Shown: piece after piece, positions 45,174 to 51,968 of the stretch
Layout: every line of letters starts with the position of its first letter
Position numbering within the stretch: position 1 is the first letter of the stretch
From: Nocardia cerradoensis NBRC 101014
GTDB taxonomy: Bacteria; Actinomycetota; Actinomycetes; Mycobacteriales; Mycobacteriaceae
Direction: 5' to 3'
DNA length: 53,455 bases
Assembly: GCF_000308535.1 (NCBI RefSeq)
Contig: NZ_BAFW01000114.1
Coordinates: 1 to 53,455, forward strand
Notes under the pieces: model-generated
The model's input: the letters and a program-made list of their open reading frames with translations, nothing else
What the model was told of the DNA's origin: nothing
The model's database searches: none
Program-made: the position numbers and the translations under genes

Positions 45174-45517
45174 ATGTGGTCCTGCCAGTCCGCGGGGACA
45201 TGACCCGCGGGCCCCGGCACCGGCTGCGTCTCCGGGTGACTGGTCGGCGGCGCCAGTTCCGGTCCCTCGCCCACCGCGCCGTCGCGGTAGTCGTAGAACC
45301 AGTCCTCGCCCGGTTCGAAGCTCTGGATGATCGGGTGGCCGGTACTGCGGAAATGAGCGGTGGCGTGCTGGGCGGGGGAGGTGTCGCAGCACCCCACATG
45401 CCCGCAGCGCGCGCACCGACGCAGGTGCACCCACCAGCCGCCGGCGGCGACGCACTCCGCGCAACCGGTTCCGCTGGCGGGCACCTCGACGTCGATATCG
45501 CTGCCGGAATCGCTCAC
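45167..45517 (-). CDS. UBP-type zinc finger protein
   Basis: A 116-residue protein built around a UBP-type (ubiquitin-hydrolase-like) zinc finger: GTGCAECVAAGGWWVHLRRC, ARCGHVGCCDTSPAQHATAH and FRSTGHPIIQSFEPGEDWFY. The Cys/His spacing binds three zincs in homologues. Bacterial versions are of unknown function. The acidic N-terminus and Pro-rich C-terminus are probably flexible. The GTG at 45517 overlaps the DJ-1/PfpI stop (GTGA) and has GAAAGGAG upstream, so both are in one operon. Confidence 0.9.
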   Translation of the reverse strand: MSDSGSDIDVEVPASGTGCAECVAAGGWWVHLRRCARCGHVGCCDTSPAQHATAHFRSTGHPIIQSFEPGEDWFYDYRDGAVGEGPELAPPTSHPETQPVPGPAGHVPADWQDHIH

Positions 45518-46215
45518 CGCTGTTCTCCTTTCAGGGTCGCGACCACCGCTTCGGCCACGCCGCGCGCACTGGCGGGGTTCTGACCGGTGATCAGCCGCCC
45601 GTCGGTGACGACGTAAGGTCCGAACGGCTCGTCGGCCGTGCTGTAGTCGGCGCCCAATTTCACGAGTTCGTCCTGAAGACTGAACGGTACCGCGTCGGCG
45701 CGCTGAGCGGCTTCCTCCTCCGGCCACGAGAACCCGGTCACCCGCCGCCCGGCGATCAGCGCCGCACCGCTCTCCAGCGGGACGTTCAGCAATCCGACCG
45801 GACCGTGACACACCGCCGACACCACGCGGCCGCTGTCGTGGAAGGCCGCGGTGAGCGCACCCAGATCGTCGCCACCGAAGTCGAACATCACCCCGTGCCC
45901 GCCGGTGAAGTAGATCGCGTCGTAATCCTCGACCTCGACCTCGCCGATACTGCGCGTGCGGTCGAGCAGGTCCATGAATTCCCGGTCGCGGTAGCGGCGG
46001 TCGGTGCCGAGATCGGCGAGGACGTCGTGGGCCAGGCTCTCCGGATCGATGGGCACGAATCCGCCTGCGGGACTGGCGATATCGACGGTGAAGCCGTGTT
46101 CGGTGACGTAGTCGTAGAAGTGGGTCAGCTCGCCGAGCCACAGCCCGGTGCGATAGCCGACCTTCTCGTATTCCCCGGCATTGGTGACGATGACCAGAAT
46201 CCGGTCGGTGGCCAC
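45514..46215 (-). CDS. DJ-1/PfpI family (type 1 glutamine amidotransferase-like) protein
   Basis: A 233-residue class I GATase-like protein. The nucleophile is Cys in VVSAVCHGPVGLLNVPLESG near residue 132, with IYFTGGHGVMFDFGG before it and RRVTGFSWPEEEAAQ and GPYVVTDGRLITGQNPASA after it. These are marks of the Hsp31/HchA-like branch, which acts as glyoxalase III, deglycase or protective hydrolase against carbonyl stress. It was an easy family call; the precise activity is not fixed. The GTG at 46215 has AAGGAGATCGCC upstream. It is coupled to the UBP-finger gene. Confidence 0.9.
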   Translation of the reverse strand: MATDRILVIVTNAGEYEKVGYRTGLWLGELTHFYDYVTEHGFTVDIASPAGGFVPIDPESLAHDVLADLGTDRRYRDREFMDLLDRTRSIGEVEVEDYDAIYFTGGHGVMFDFGGDDLGALTAAFHDSGRVVSAVCHGPVGLLNVPLESGAALIAGRRVTGFSWPEEEAAQRADAVPFSLQDELVKLGADYSTADEPFGPYVVTDGRLITGQNPASARGVAEAVVATLKGEQR

Positions 46216-46371
46216 GGCGATCTCCTTCCGGTCGATGCGATGGGCGACCGGCCGTCCGAGATCACTGTCGTCCGATCCGGGAAGACCGCCGGCCGCGTGA
46301 CGTCGATCACAACCTAACACAGGCGCCGATCGCTGGAGCCGTCCCGGGACCCGGGGGAGCCTCACAGGAAA

Positions 46372-46392
46372 ATAGCTCTGAGTCAGAGGTAT
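46372..46392. promoter_or_regulatory. MarR operator
   Basis: The core CTCTGA-G-TCAGAG (46376-46388) is a perfect palindrome, and the arms extend outwards as ATAG/GTAT with one mismatch, making 21 bp. It lies 10 bp before the marR start, and is thus a likely autoregulatory site for the MarR-ABC operon. Confidence 0.65.
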
Positions 46393-46401
46393 CGTGGGGA
46401 G

Positions 46402-46875
46402 GTGACCACCCCGCCCACCACCCACGCCGAACTGGTCCCGCGGCTCATGAGCGCCTTCGGCCGCTTCCGCCGCCAAGTCGGCCGCATCGCCGGCCGATCC
46501 TTCGACCGGCCCGGCGTCAGCGCCTCCCAAGCCGAATTCCTGCGCCTCGTCGGCCGCAACCCACACATCTCCGTCAAATCCGCCGCCGCCGAGATGGGAC
46601 TGGCGCCCAACAGCGTCTCCACCTTCGTCACCGCACTCGTCAAAGACGAGCTCCTCGTCCGCGAACCCGACCCCGCCGACCGCCGCGTCATGCGCCTGAG
46701 CCTGCCCGCCCCCGTCCAGCGCGACGTCGACGACATCCGCAGACGCCGCCACGACATCGTCGCCACCGCCCTCGGCGCCCTCACCCCGGCCGAACGCGAC
46801 GACCTGCTGCGCGGCCTCGCCGTCGTCGACAAGATCACCGAACTCCTGCACGACCACGAACAAGGACGACGATGA
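46402..46875 (+). CDS. MarR family regulator
   Basis: A 157-residue winged-helix regulator. VSASQAEFLRLVGRNPHISV leads to the HTH KSAAAEMGLAPNSVSTFVTA and the wing LVREPDPADRRVMRLSLPAP (Asp-x-Arg-Asp-Arg type). It heads an operon with an ABC exporter, whose ATPase start overlaps its stop (ATGA), so it probably represses export until a drug-like ligand binds. The GTG at 46402 follows GGGGAG. A palindrome lies just upstream. Codons end in C far more often than in the flanking genes. Confidence 0.9.
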   Translation: MTTPPTTHAELVPRLMSAFGRFRRQVGRIAGRSFDRPGVSASQAEFLRLVGRNPHISVKSAAAEMGLAPNSVSTFVTALVKDELLVREPDPADRRVMRLSLPAPVQRDVDDIRRRRHDIVATALGALTPAERDDLLRGLAVVDKITELLHDHEQGRR

Positions 46876-47717
46876 CCCCGCACGACCCACCCGCACACCA
46901 CCCCGGCCCCGGCCCCGCGATCGACTGCCGCGACCTCACCCACCGCTACGGCGACCACACCGTCGTCGACCACCTCGACCTGCGCATCGAACGCGGCGAG
47001 ATCTTCGGCCTCCTCGGCCCCAACGGCGCCGGCAAAACCACCACCATCCGCCTGCTCACCACCCTCATGCCCATCCAGCACGGCACCGTCGACATCCTCG
47101 GCTTCCGCGCCGGCCGCCACGACACCGACATCCGCTACAACCTCGGCTACGTCCCCCAGCAACTCTCCATCGAAGCCACCCTCACCGGCCGCCAGAACGT
47201 CACCTGGTTCGCCCGCCTCTTCGACGTCCCCCGCCGCGAACGCCACCACCGCGTCACCGAAGCCCTCGACGCCATGAACCTGCTCGACGTCGCCGACCGC
47301 CTCGCCGCCGGCTACTCCGGCGGCATGATCCGCCGCCTCGAACTCGCCCAGGCCCTCGTCAACCGGCCCGCCCTGCTCATCCTCGACGAACCCACCGTCG
47401 GCCTCGACCCCATCGCCCGCGACAGCGTCTGGGAACGCGTGCACGACCTGCGCACCCGCTTCGGCACCACCGTCCTGCTCACCACCCACTACATGGCCGA
47501 AGCCGACAGCCTCTGCGACCGAATCGCCCTGCTGCACAAGGGAAAACTCCGCGCCGCCGGCGCGCCCGCCGACTTGAAGGCCGCACTCGGCCCGCACGCC
47601 ACCCTCGAAGACGTCTTCCGGCACCACGCCGACGCCGGACTCGACGACGACCCCACCACCGAAGGAGGACTGCGCGGTGTCCGAAGCACCCGCCGAACCG
47701 CTCAACGCGCCGGCTGA
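46872..47717 (+). CDS. ABC exporter ATP-binding protein (DrrA-like)
   Basis: A 281-residue ATPase of the DrrA/daunorubicin-resistance type. Walker A: GLLGPNGAGKTTTIRLL (near residue 52). Q-loop: YVPQQLSIEATLTGRQN. Signature: YSGGMIRRLELAQALV. Walker B: LLILDEPTVGLD, then a switch-His TTHYMAEADSLCDR. A C-terminal extension after residue 240 is typical of the drug and lipid exporters. It energises the permease encoded next, which overlaps it by 41 bp. The operon likely exports a hydrophobic or antibiotic-like compound. Confidence 0.92.
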   Translation: MTPHDPPAHHPGPGPAIDCRDLTHRYGDHTVVDHLDLRIERGEIFGLLGPNGAGKTTTIRLLTTLMPIQHGTVDILGFRAGRHDTDIRYNLGYVPQQLSIEATLTGRQNVTWFARLFDVPRRERHHRVTEALDAMNLLDVADRLAAGYSGGMIRRLELAQALVNRPALLILDEPTVGLDPIARDSVWERVHDLRTRFGTTVLLTTHYMAEADSLCDRIALLHKGKLRAAGAPADLKAALGPHATLEDVFRHHADAGLDDDPTTEGGLRGVRSTRRTAQRAG

Positions 47718-48519
47718 ACTCCCGCCCCTGCGCCACGCCCCGCACGGCGCCGCACGCATCGCCACCCTGGGCTCCCGCATCGCCACCTTCGCGATCGTCG
47801 AACTGCAGAAGCTGCGCCACGACCGCACCGAATTGGTCACCCGCGCAGTGCAACCCGCACTGTGGATGCTGATCTTCGGCACCACCTTCGCCCGCCTGCA
47901 CACCATCCCCACCGGCGACATGCCCTACCTGGACTTCCTGGCACCCGGCATCATCGCCCAATCGGCACTGTTCATCGCGATCTTCTACGGCATCCAATTG
48001 ATCTGGGACCGCGACGCCGGCATCCTCAACAAACTCATGGTCACCCCCACACCCCGCGCGGCGCTGATCACCGGCAAATGCTTCGCCGCCGGAGTGCGCG
48101 CCATCGCCCAGGTGCTGATCATCGTCGTGCTCGCCCTGATCATGGGCGTCCACATGACGATGAACCCACTGAAACTGCTCGGCGCCCTCACCGCCGTCGT
48201 CCTCGGTGCTGCCTTCTTCGCCTGCCTGTCGATGACCATCGCCGGGCTGGTCACCCAACGCGACCGCCTCATGGGCATCGGCCAGGCCATCACCATGCCG
48301 CTGTTCTTCGCCTCCAACGCCCTCTACCCGCTGGCACTGATGCCCGGCTGGCTGCATGCCGTCAGCCACGTGAACCCGCTCAGCTACGAGGTCGACGCCC
48401 TGCGCGGACTGCTCGTCGGCGGCACCGCCGACCTGTGGACCGACTTCGGCGTGCTCGTACTGGCCGCCCTCCTCGGAATCGCCTGCGCCTCAGCACTGTT
48501 GGGACGGCTCACACGCTGA
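47677..48519 (+). CDS. ABC-2 type exporter permease (DrrB-like)
   Basis: A 280-residue permease with six membrane helices (QPALWMLIFGTTFARL, DFLAPGIIAQSALFIAIFYG, AIAQVLIIVVLALIMGVHMT, LTAVVLGAAFFACLSMTIAG, MPLFFASNALYPLALMPGWL, FGVLVLAALLGIACASALLG). The VNPLSYEVDALRGLL segment before the last helix is an ABC-2 hallmark. The GTG at 47677 has GAAGGAGG upstream within the ATPase gene, so the two are translated together. The downstream GMC gene is convergent, 25 bp away. Confidence 0.91.
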   Translation: MSEAPAEPLNAPAELPPLRHAPHGAARIATLGSRIATFAIVELQKLRHDRTELVTRAVQPALWMLIFGTTFARLHTIPTGDMPYLDFLAPGIIAQSALFIAIFYGIQLIWDRDAGILNKLMVTPTPRAALITGKCFAAGVRAIAQVLIIVVLALIMGVHMTMNPLKLLGALTAVVLGAAFFACLSMTIAGLVTQRDRLMGIGQAITMPLFFASNALYPLALMPGWLHAVSHVNPLSYEVDALRGLLVGGTADLWTDFGVLVLAALLGIACASALLGRLTR

Positions 48520-48544
48520 CGACGAGAACCGGACCCACATCGGC

Positions 48545-50278
48545 TCAGGCCGGGCGGCCCCCCGCGGCCGTGTGCCGGACCTCCACGATCGGCAGCCGCA
48601 ACGCGGCAGGGGAGGAGGCGGGCACCACCGGCGCTACCGGTGCGATCGGATCGACGCGCCGGTAGGGCAGATCCATCGGCGGCCGCGGATCCCGCTCGCC
48701 CTCGTTCGGCCACATCGACGCCGCCCGCTCGGCTTGCGCGGCGATCGTCAACGACGGGTTCACCCCGAGATTCGCCGAGATCGCCGACCCGTCCACGATG
48801 CTCAACGTCGGATATCCGTGCACGCGGTGATACGGATCGATCACGCCGTGCTCCCGGTCGCCGCCGATCACACACCCGCCGATGAAATGCGCCGTCATCG
48901 GCACACCGAAAATATCGGGCCAGGTGCTGCCCGCGGTGGCGCCGAGTGTGTCCGCGACCCGCCGCGTCACCTCGTGACCGGCCGGAATCCACGACGGATT
49001 CGGCTCACCGTAGCCCTGCCTGCTGGTGTAGCGGCGACCGAACAGCCCACGCCGGGTGAATGTGGTGATCGAATTGTCCAGACTCTGCATCACCAGCAGG
49101 ATCAACGTCCGCTCACTCCAGCGCCGGGTGCGCAACAACCGCACCGTCCGCAGGGGATGGGTGGCCGCGATCGCCAGCACCCGCACCCACCGCGGCACCG
49201 CCTCCCCGCCGTCGACCAGATAGGTCTGCAACAGCCCCATCGTGTTCGAGCCCTTGCCGTAGCGCACCGGCTCGATGTGGGTGTCGGCGGTCGGATGGAA
49301 CGACGACGTGATCGCCACGCCCGCCGTCAGATCCAGGCCGGTGTCCACCCGGGTACGCCCCGCACCCAGAATCGCCTCGGAATTCGTGCGGGTCAGCACA
49401 CCCAGCTGCGGCGACAGGGCGGGCAGCACCCCGGTGTCGCGCATCCGGAACAGCAACCGCTGCGTTCCCCAGGTCCCCGCCGCCAGCACCACGTACCGCG
49501 CCGAGAAGTGGCGCGTCCCACGCCGGATCCGCCGGTCCGTGCGCCGCGTCTCGACCCGCCAACTGCCGTCGTCCTGCGGTCGAAGCGCGGTCACCGTCGT
49601 CATCGAATGTATCTGCGCCCCTGCGCGTTCGGCCAAACCCAGATAGTTCTTGATCAGCGTGTTCTTCGCGCCGTGCCGGCAACCGGTCATGCATTCGCCG
49701 CATTCGATGCAGCCGGTGCGCTCGGGTCCGGCGCCACCGAAGTAGGGGTCCGGGCTCACCACTCCGGGCTCGCCGAAATACACGCCGACCGGGGTCGGGA
49801 CGTAGGTGTCGGCGACGCCCATATCCTCGGCCACCGAGCGGATGATCTCGTCGGCCGGGGTGGTGTGCGGATTCGCCACGACGCCGAGCATGCGCCGGGC
49901 CTGGTCGTAGTGCGGGGTGAGTTCGGCGTCCCAGTCGGTGATCTCGGCCCACTGGCGGTCCTCGAAGAACGCGCGTCCGGGCTTGTAGAGGGTGTTGGCG
50001 TAGTTGAGCGAGCCGCCGCCGACTCCGGCGCCGGCGAGGATGAAGCAGTCGCGCAGCCGGTGGATTCGCTGGATGCCGTAGCAGCCCAGTGCCGGCGCCC
50101 ACAGATATCGCCGCAGATCCCAGCTGGTGGTGGCGAAGTCGGCGTCTTCGTAGCGTCGCCCGGCCTCGAGTACCGCGACCGAATATCCCTTTTCCACCAA
50201 TCGCAATGCCGTCACACTGCCGCCGAATCCGGATCCGACGATCACCACATCGACATCGAAAGGCCGCGCTGCCTCCAT
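48545..50278 (-). CDS. GMC oxidoreductase (cholesterol oxidase/3-ketosteroid-type flavoenzyme)
   Basis: A 577-residue FAD enzyme. The ADP-binding motif is VVIVGSGFGGSVTALRLVEK near residue 10, with GAGVGGGSLNYANTLYKP as the second FAD contact and AHFIGGCVIGGDREHGVIDP and IVDGSAISANLGVNPSLTIA near the C-terminus. A CIECGECMTGCRHGAKNT cluster with three Cys resembles the iron-sulfur-like motif seen in this actinobacterial branch of choD-like enzymes. It would oxidise a sterol or long-chain alcohol. There is no signal peptide, so it is cytosolic. The ATG at 50278 has AGGAGG 4 nt upstream. Confidence 0.9.
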   Translation of the reverse strand: MEAARPFDVDVVIVGSGFGGSVTALRLVEKGYSVAVLEAGRRYEDADFATTSWDLRRYLWAPALGCYGIQRIHRLRDCFILAGAGVGGGSLNYANTLYKPGRAFFEDRQWAEITDWDAELTPHYDQARRMLGVVANPHTTPADEIIRSVAEDMGVADTYVPTPVGVYFGEPGVVSPDPYFGGAGPERTGCIECGECMTGCRHGAKNTLIKNYLGLAERAGAQIHSMTTVTALRPQDDGSWRVETRRTDRRIRRGTRHFSARYVVLAAGTWGTQRLLFRMRDTGVLPALSPQLGVLTRTNSEAILGAGRTRVDTGLDLTAGVAITSSFHPTADTHIEPVRYGKGSNTMGLLQTYLVDGGEAVPRWVRVLAIAATHPLRTVRLLRTRRWSERTLILLVMQSLDNSITTFTRRGLFGRRYTSRQGYGEPNPSWIPAGHEVTRRVADTLGATAGSTWPDIFGVPMTAHFIGGCVIGGDREHGVIDPYHRVHGYPTLSIVDGSAISANLGVNPSLTIAAQAERAASMWPNEGERDPRPPMDLPYRRVDPIAPVAPVVPASSPAALRLPIVEVRHTAAGGRPA

Positions 50279-51131
50279 GACACCTCCTGCCGAGGACGCT
50301 AACAAGTCACCAGCGGGCCCGCGAGGTTCTCGTGGCGGGTACCAAACCGTGCGGTGCGCACTGCCGCTGAGTCACAATGCGCCCGGGTGGCGCGCGGTGA
50401 TGGTCAGTGGATCCGAATCTCGACTCGTTGCGAGCACCCAGCCAGCCACCCCTATTACGTCACTGTGACGTTTTGCGGCAGGATCCGGGAAGCTGGGGAA
50501 GGGGCTGATAAGGAGCGCGGCTCGGACCGATGCGAGCAGCAGAAAATTTTCCGGCAAATCGAACTGGAGGCGAAAAAGTTCTTCACGCGGATTTCGGCGG
50601 ATTTGCGCGAGACATCGCCGTCATCGGGCACCGTCGGCAGCAGACGGAAGAGTCGAACGACGAGCCGGGGCGCCGACGCCCGCGCGCCGAAACACACTGA
50701 CACACAGGGGCACAAACGCAGCCTCCGGCACCCGTTCCATTGCGCCGATAATCTACATTATGTCAAGTCAACTACTGCATATCGCAGATGAAACCACCGC
50801 CTCCCCTGGTGAGACTGAGTGAGTGTAATCTCGTCAAGTCCGATCGCAAAGAAGGGCGGGCCCGATGTCACCTCTTCCGTGACGGCCTTACGACGACGTT
50901 TTCGAGAAAGCTCTCGGCTACGTGCGCGAGTACTACTGAACGATGCAGAATCAGCACAACACGAAGGGTTCGCACACCAATGGCGCAGCATTCATCGGCT
51001 AATTCCTCGCCCGCCCGGCAAGAGGCAAATCGTTTAAGTCGAATCAACAATTCTCTAAGATCATGCGGTACGCGGGCAAGGTTAAAGCCGAGCAATCTGA
51101 GCTCTTTTCATGAAATTCGAAAGTAGACGCC
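50279..51131. other. Boundary region without a convincing gene
   Basis: An 853-bp stretch between the GMC gene and the two-gene accessory operon. GC content falls visibly along it. It holds the palindrome at 50457-50471, GAAAATTTTC near 50535, and short frames with poor coding character (GTG 50465 to 50791; 50819-51037). Codons 51-90 of the first read as a charged helical stretch, so an eroded gene is possible. No tRNA gene, integrase or transposase was found that would define an insertion site. Confidence 0.4.
50457..50471. promoter_or_regulatory. Perfect 15-bp palindrome ACGTCAC-T-GTGACGT
   Basis: Seven-base arms around a single T, too tight for a hairpin, so more likely a dimeric protein site (GntR-like or similar). 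It lies about 180 bp upstream of the GMC start on the divergent side and at the edge of the compositional change, so it could serve either. Confidence 0.45.
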
Positions 51132-51968
51132 GTGGCTGCAACGAACAATTTCGTCGAGTATCGATCGGTCGCAATTACGGAGCCCCTTCGACAGGGTGAC
51201 ATTTTGGAGCGCGTAGCAGATGATTCGACTGTTTGGAATCGACATTTGCTAGTCATGACAGCGGATTGCGATTTCGCACATAACAAGCATCACGGTAGGG
51301 TGACGTGTGTACCGCTGTTAACCAAGGATGAATACCTTGTAAAACTCCAGATACCAAAGCTCCGCAGTAAGGCAGTCATTGACCTTACAAAGAGCCTACA
51401 AGATGCGCTAATAAGACTGGGAACGACCAGCATCTCGGAGGCGCGCCTGAGAGAGTGGCCAAGCGAGCAGCCCACCGAAAAAATTCTGGCCTCCTTGCCA
51501 ATTCCAGATGACGAGCACGATGCTGTACGTGGCATGTTTGATGCCATTCGCGCACTAGATAGCAGCGAGCCCTCACTTGCTGAAGCAACAAGCATTTTGG
51601 TCCAAGCACAGCTCCAATTACCAAACCCTCAAAGCGAGAAGAACCTAAGAAGGAAGATAGTTAACACACTCCAGAACGCCTTCAAGAACCCGCCTGGTGA
51701 CGCACTATTCCTGTCGGCGATCGCCGACGGCCACGACTATGGTTACTTCGTCTATTTGCGACATTTGGAACAGATCTGGGAGCCACGAGTGGCGCTTAGC
51801 CCTTCACGCACGGTAATGGAATACCGCAGATTATCCCGGCTGCAAGACAATTTCACCCACGCAATTGCGCAGCGTTTTGGGCTCGTGTTTACGGCAATTG
51901 GCCTACCTGACGCATACGAAGAGATGCGCAACCTCCACTCGGACCTACTTGGAGAGGACATTCCATGA
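51132..51968 (+). CDS. Unrecognised 278-residue protein with TADCD motif, first gene of an accessory operon
   Basis: I do not recognise the family. The N-terminal part reads LRQGDILERVADDSTVWNRH, then LLVMTADCDFAHNKHHGRVT, whose T-A-D-C-D-F core with nearby His/Asn/Lys looks like an active or metal-binding site. A central helical region (RKIVNTLQNAFKNPPGDALF) and a C-terminal LQDNFTHAIAQRFGLVF follow. There is no signal peptide or membrane segment. It uses TTA, ATA, AGA and AGG codons, unlike the surrounding genes, which suggests transfer. The stop overlaps the helicase ATG (ATGA), so the products probably act together. The RBS before GTG 51132 is weak (GAAAG). Confidence 0.75.
   Translation: MAATNNFVEYRSVAITEPLRQGDILERVADDSTVWNRHLLVMTADCDFAHNKHHGRVTCVPLLTKDEYLVKLQIPKLRSKAVIDLTKSLQDALIRLGTTSISEARLREWPSEQPTEKILASLPIPDDEHDAVRGMFDAIRALDSSEPSLAEATSILVQAQLQLPNPQSEKNLRRKIVNTLQNAFKNPPGDALFLSAIADGHDYGYFVYLRHLEQIWEPRVALSPSRTVMEYRRLSRLQDNFTHAIAQRFGLVFTAIGLPDAYEEMRNLHSDLLGEDIP

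Noticed and set aside
46296..46320. TTAGGTTG on the minus strand upstream of the DJ-1 gene, resembling half an iron box
   Set aside because: The second half-site is missing and the distance to the start is large.
50295..50312. TAACAAGTC near the GMC start as a possible KstR site
   Set aside because: Two fixed positions of TnnAACnnGTTnnA fail, and symmetry is poor.
50400..50450. T-arm-like GGATCCGAATCTC suggestive of a tRNA gene at the island edge
   Set aside because: No matching acceptor, D or anticodon stems can be drawn around it.
50465..50791. Possible 108-codon gene starting in the palindrome
   Set aside because: No RBS, starts within a likely operator, second half is Arg/Ser/His-rich without family resemblance. 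An eroded remnant cannot be excluded.
50760..50822. 20-codon frame starting ATGTCAAGTCAACTA
   Set aside because: It could be a leader peptide, but nothing fixes it: no coupling to a following gene and no clear promoter geometry.
50788..51126. Frames of 112 and 72 codons before the accessory operon
   Set aside because: They overlap each other in different frames, lack RBS and have random-like composition.
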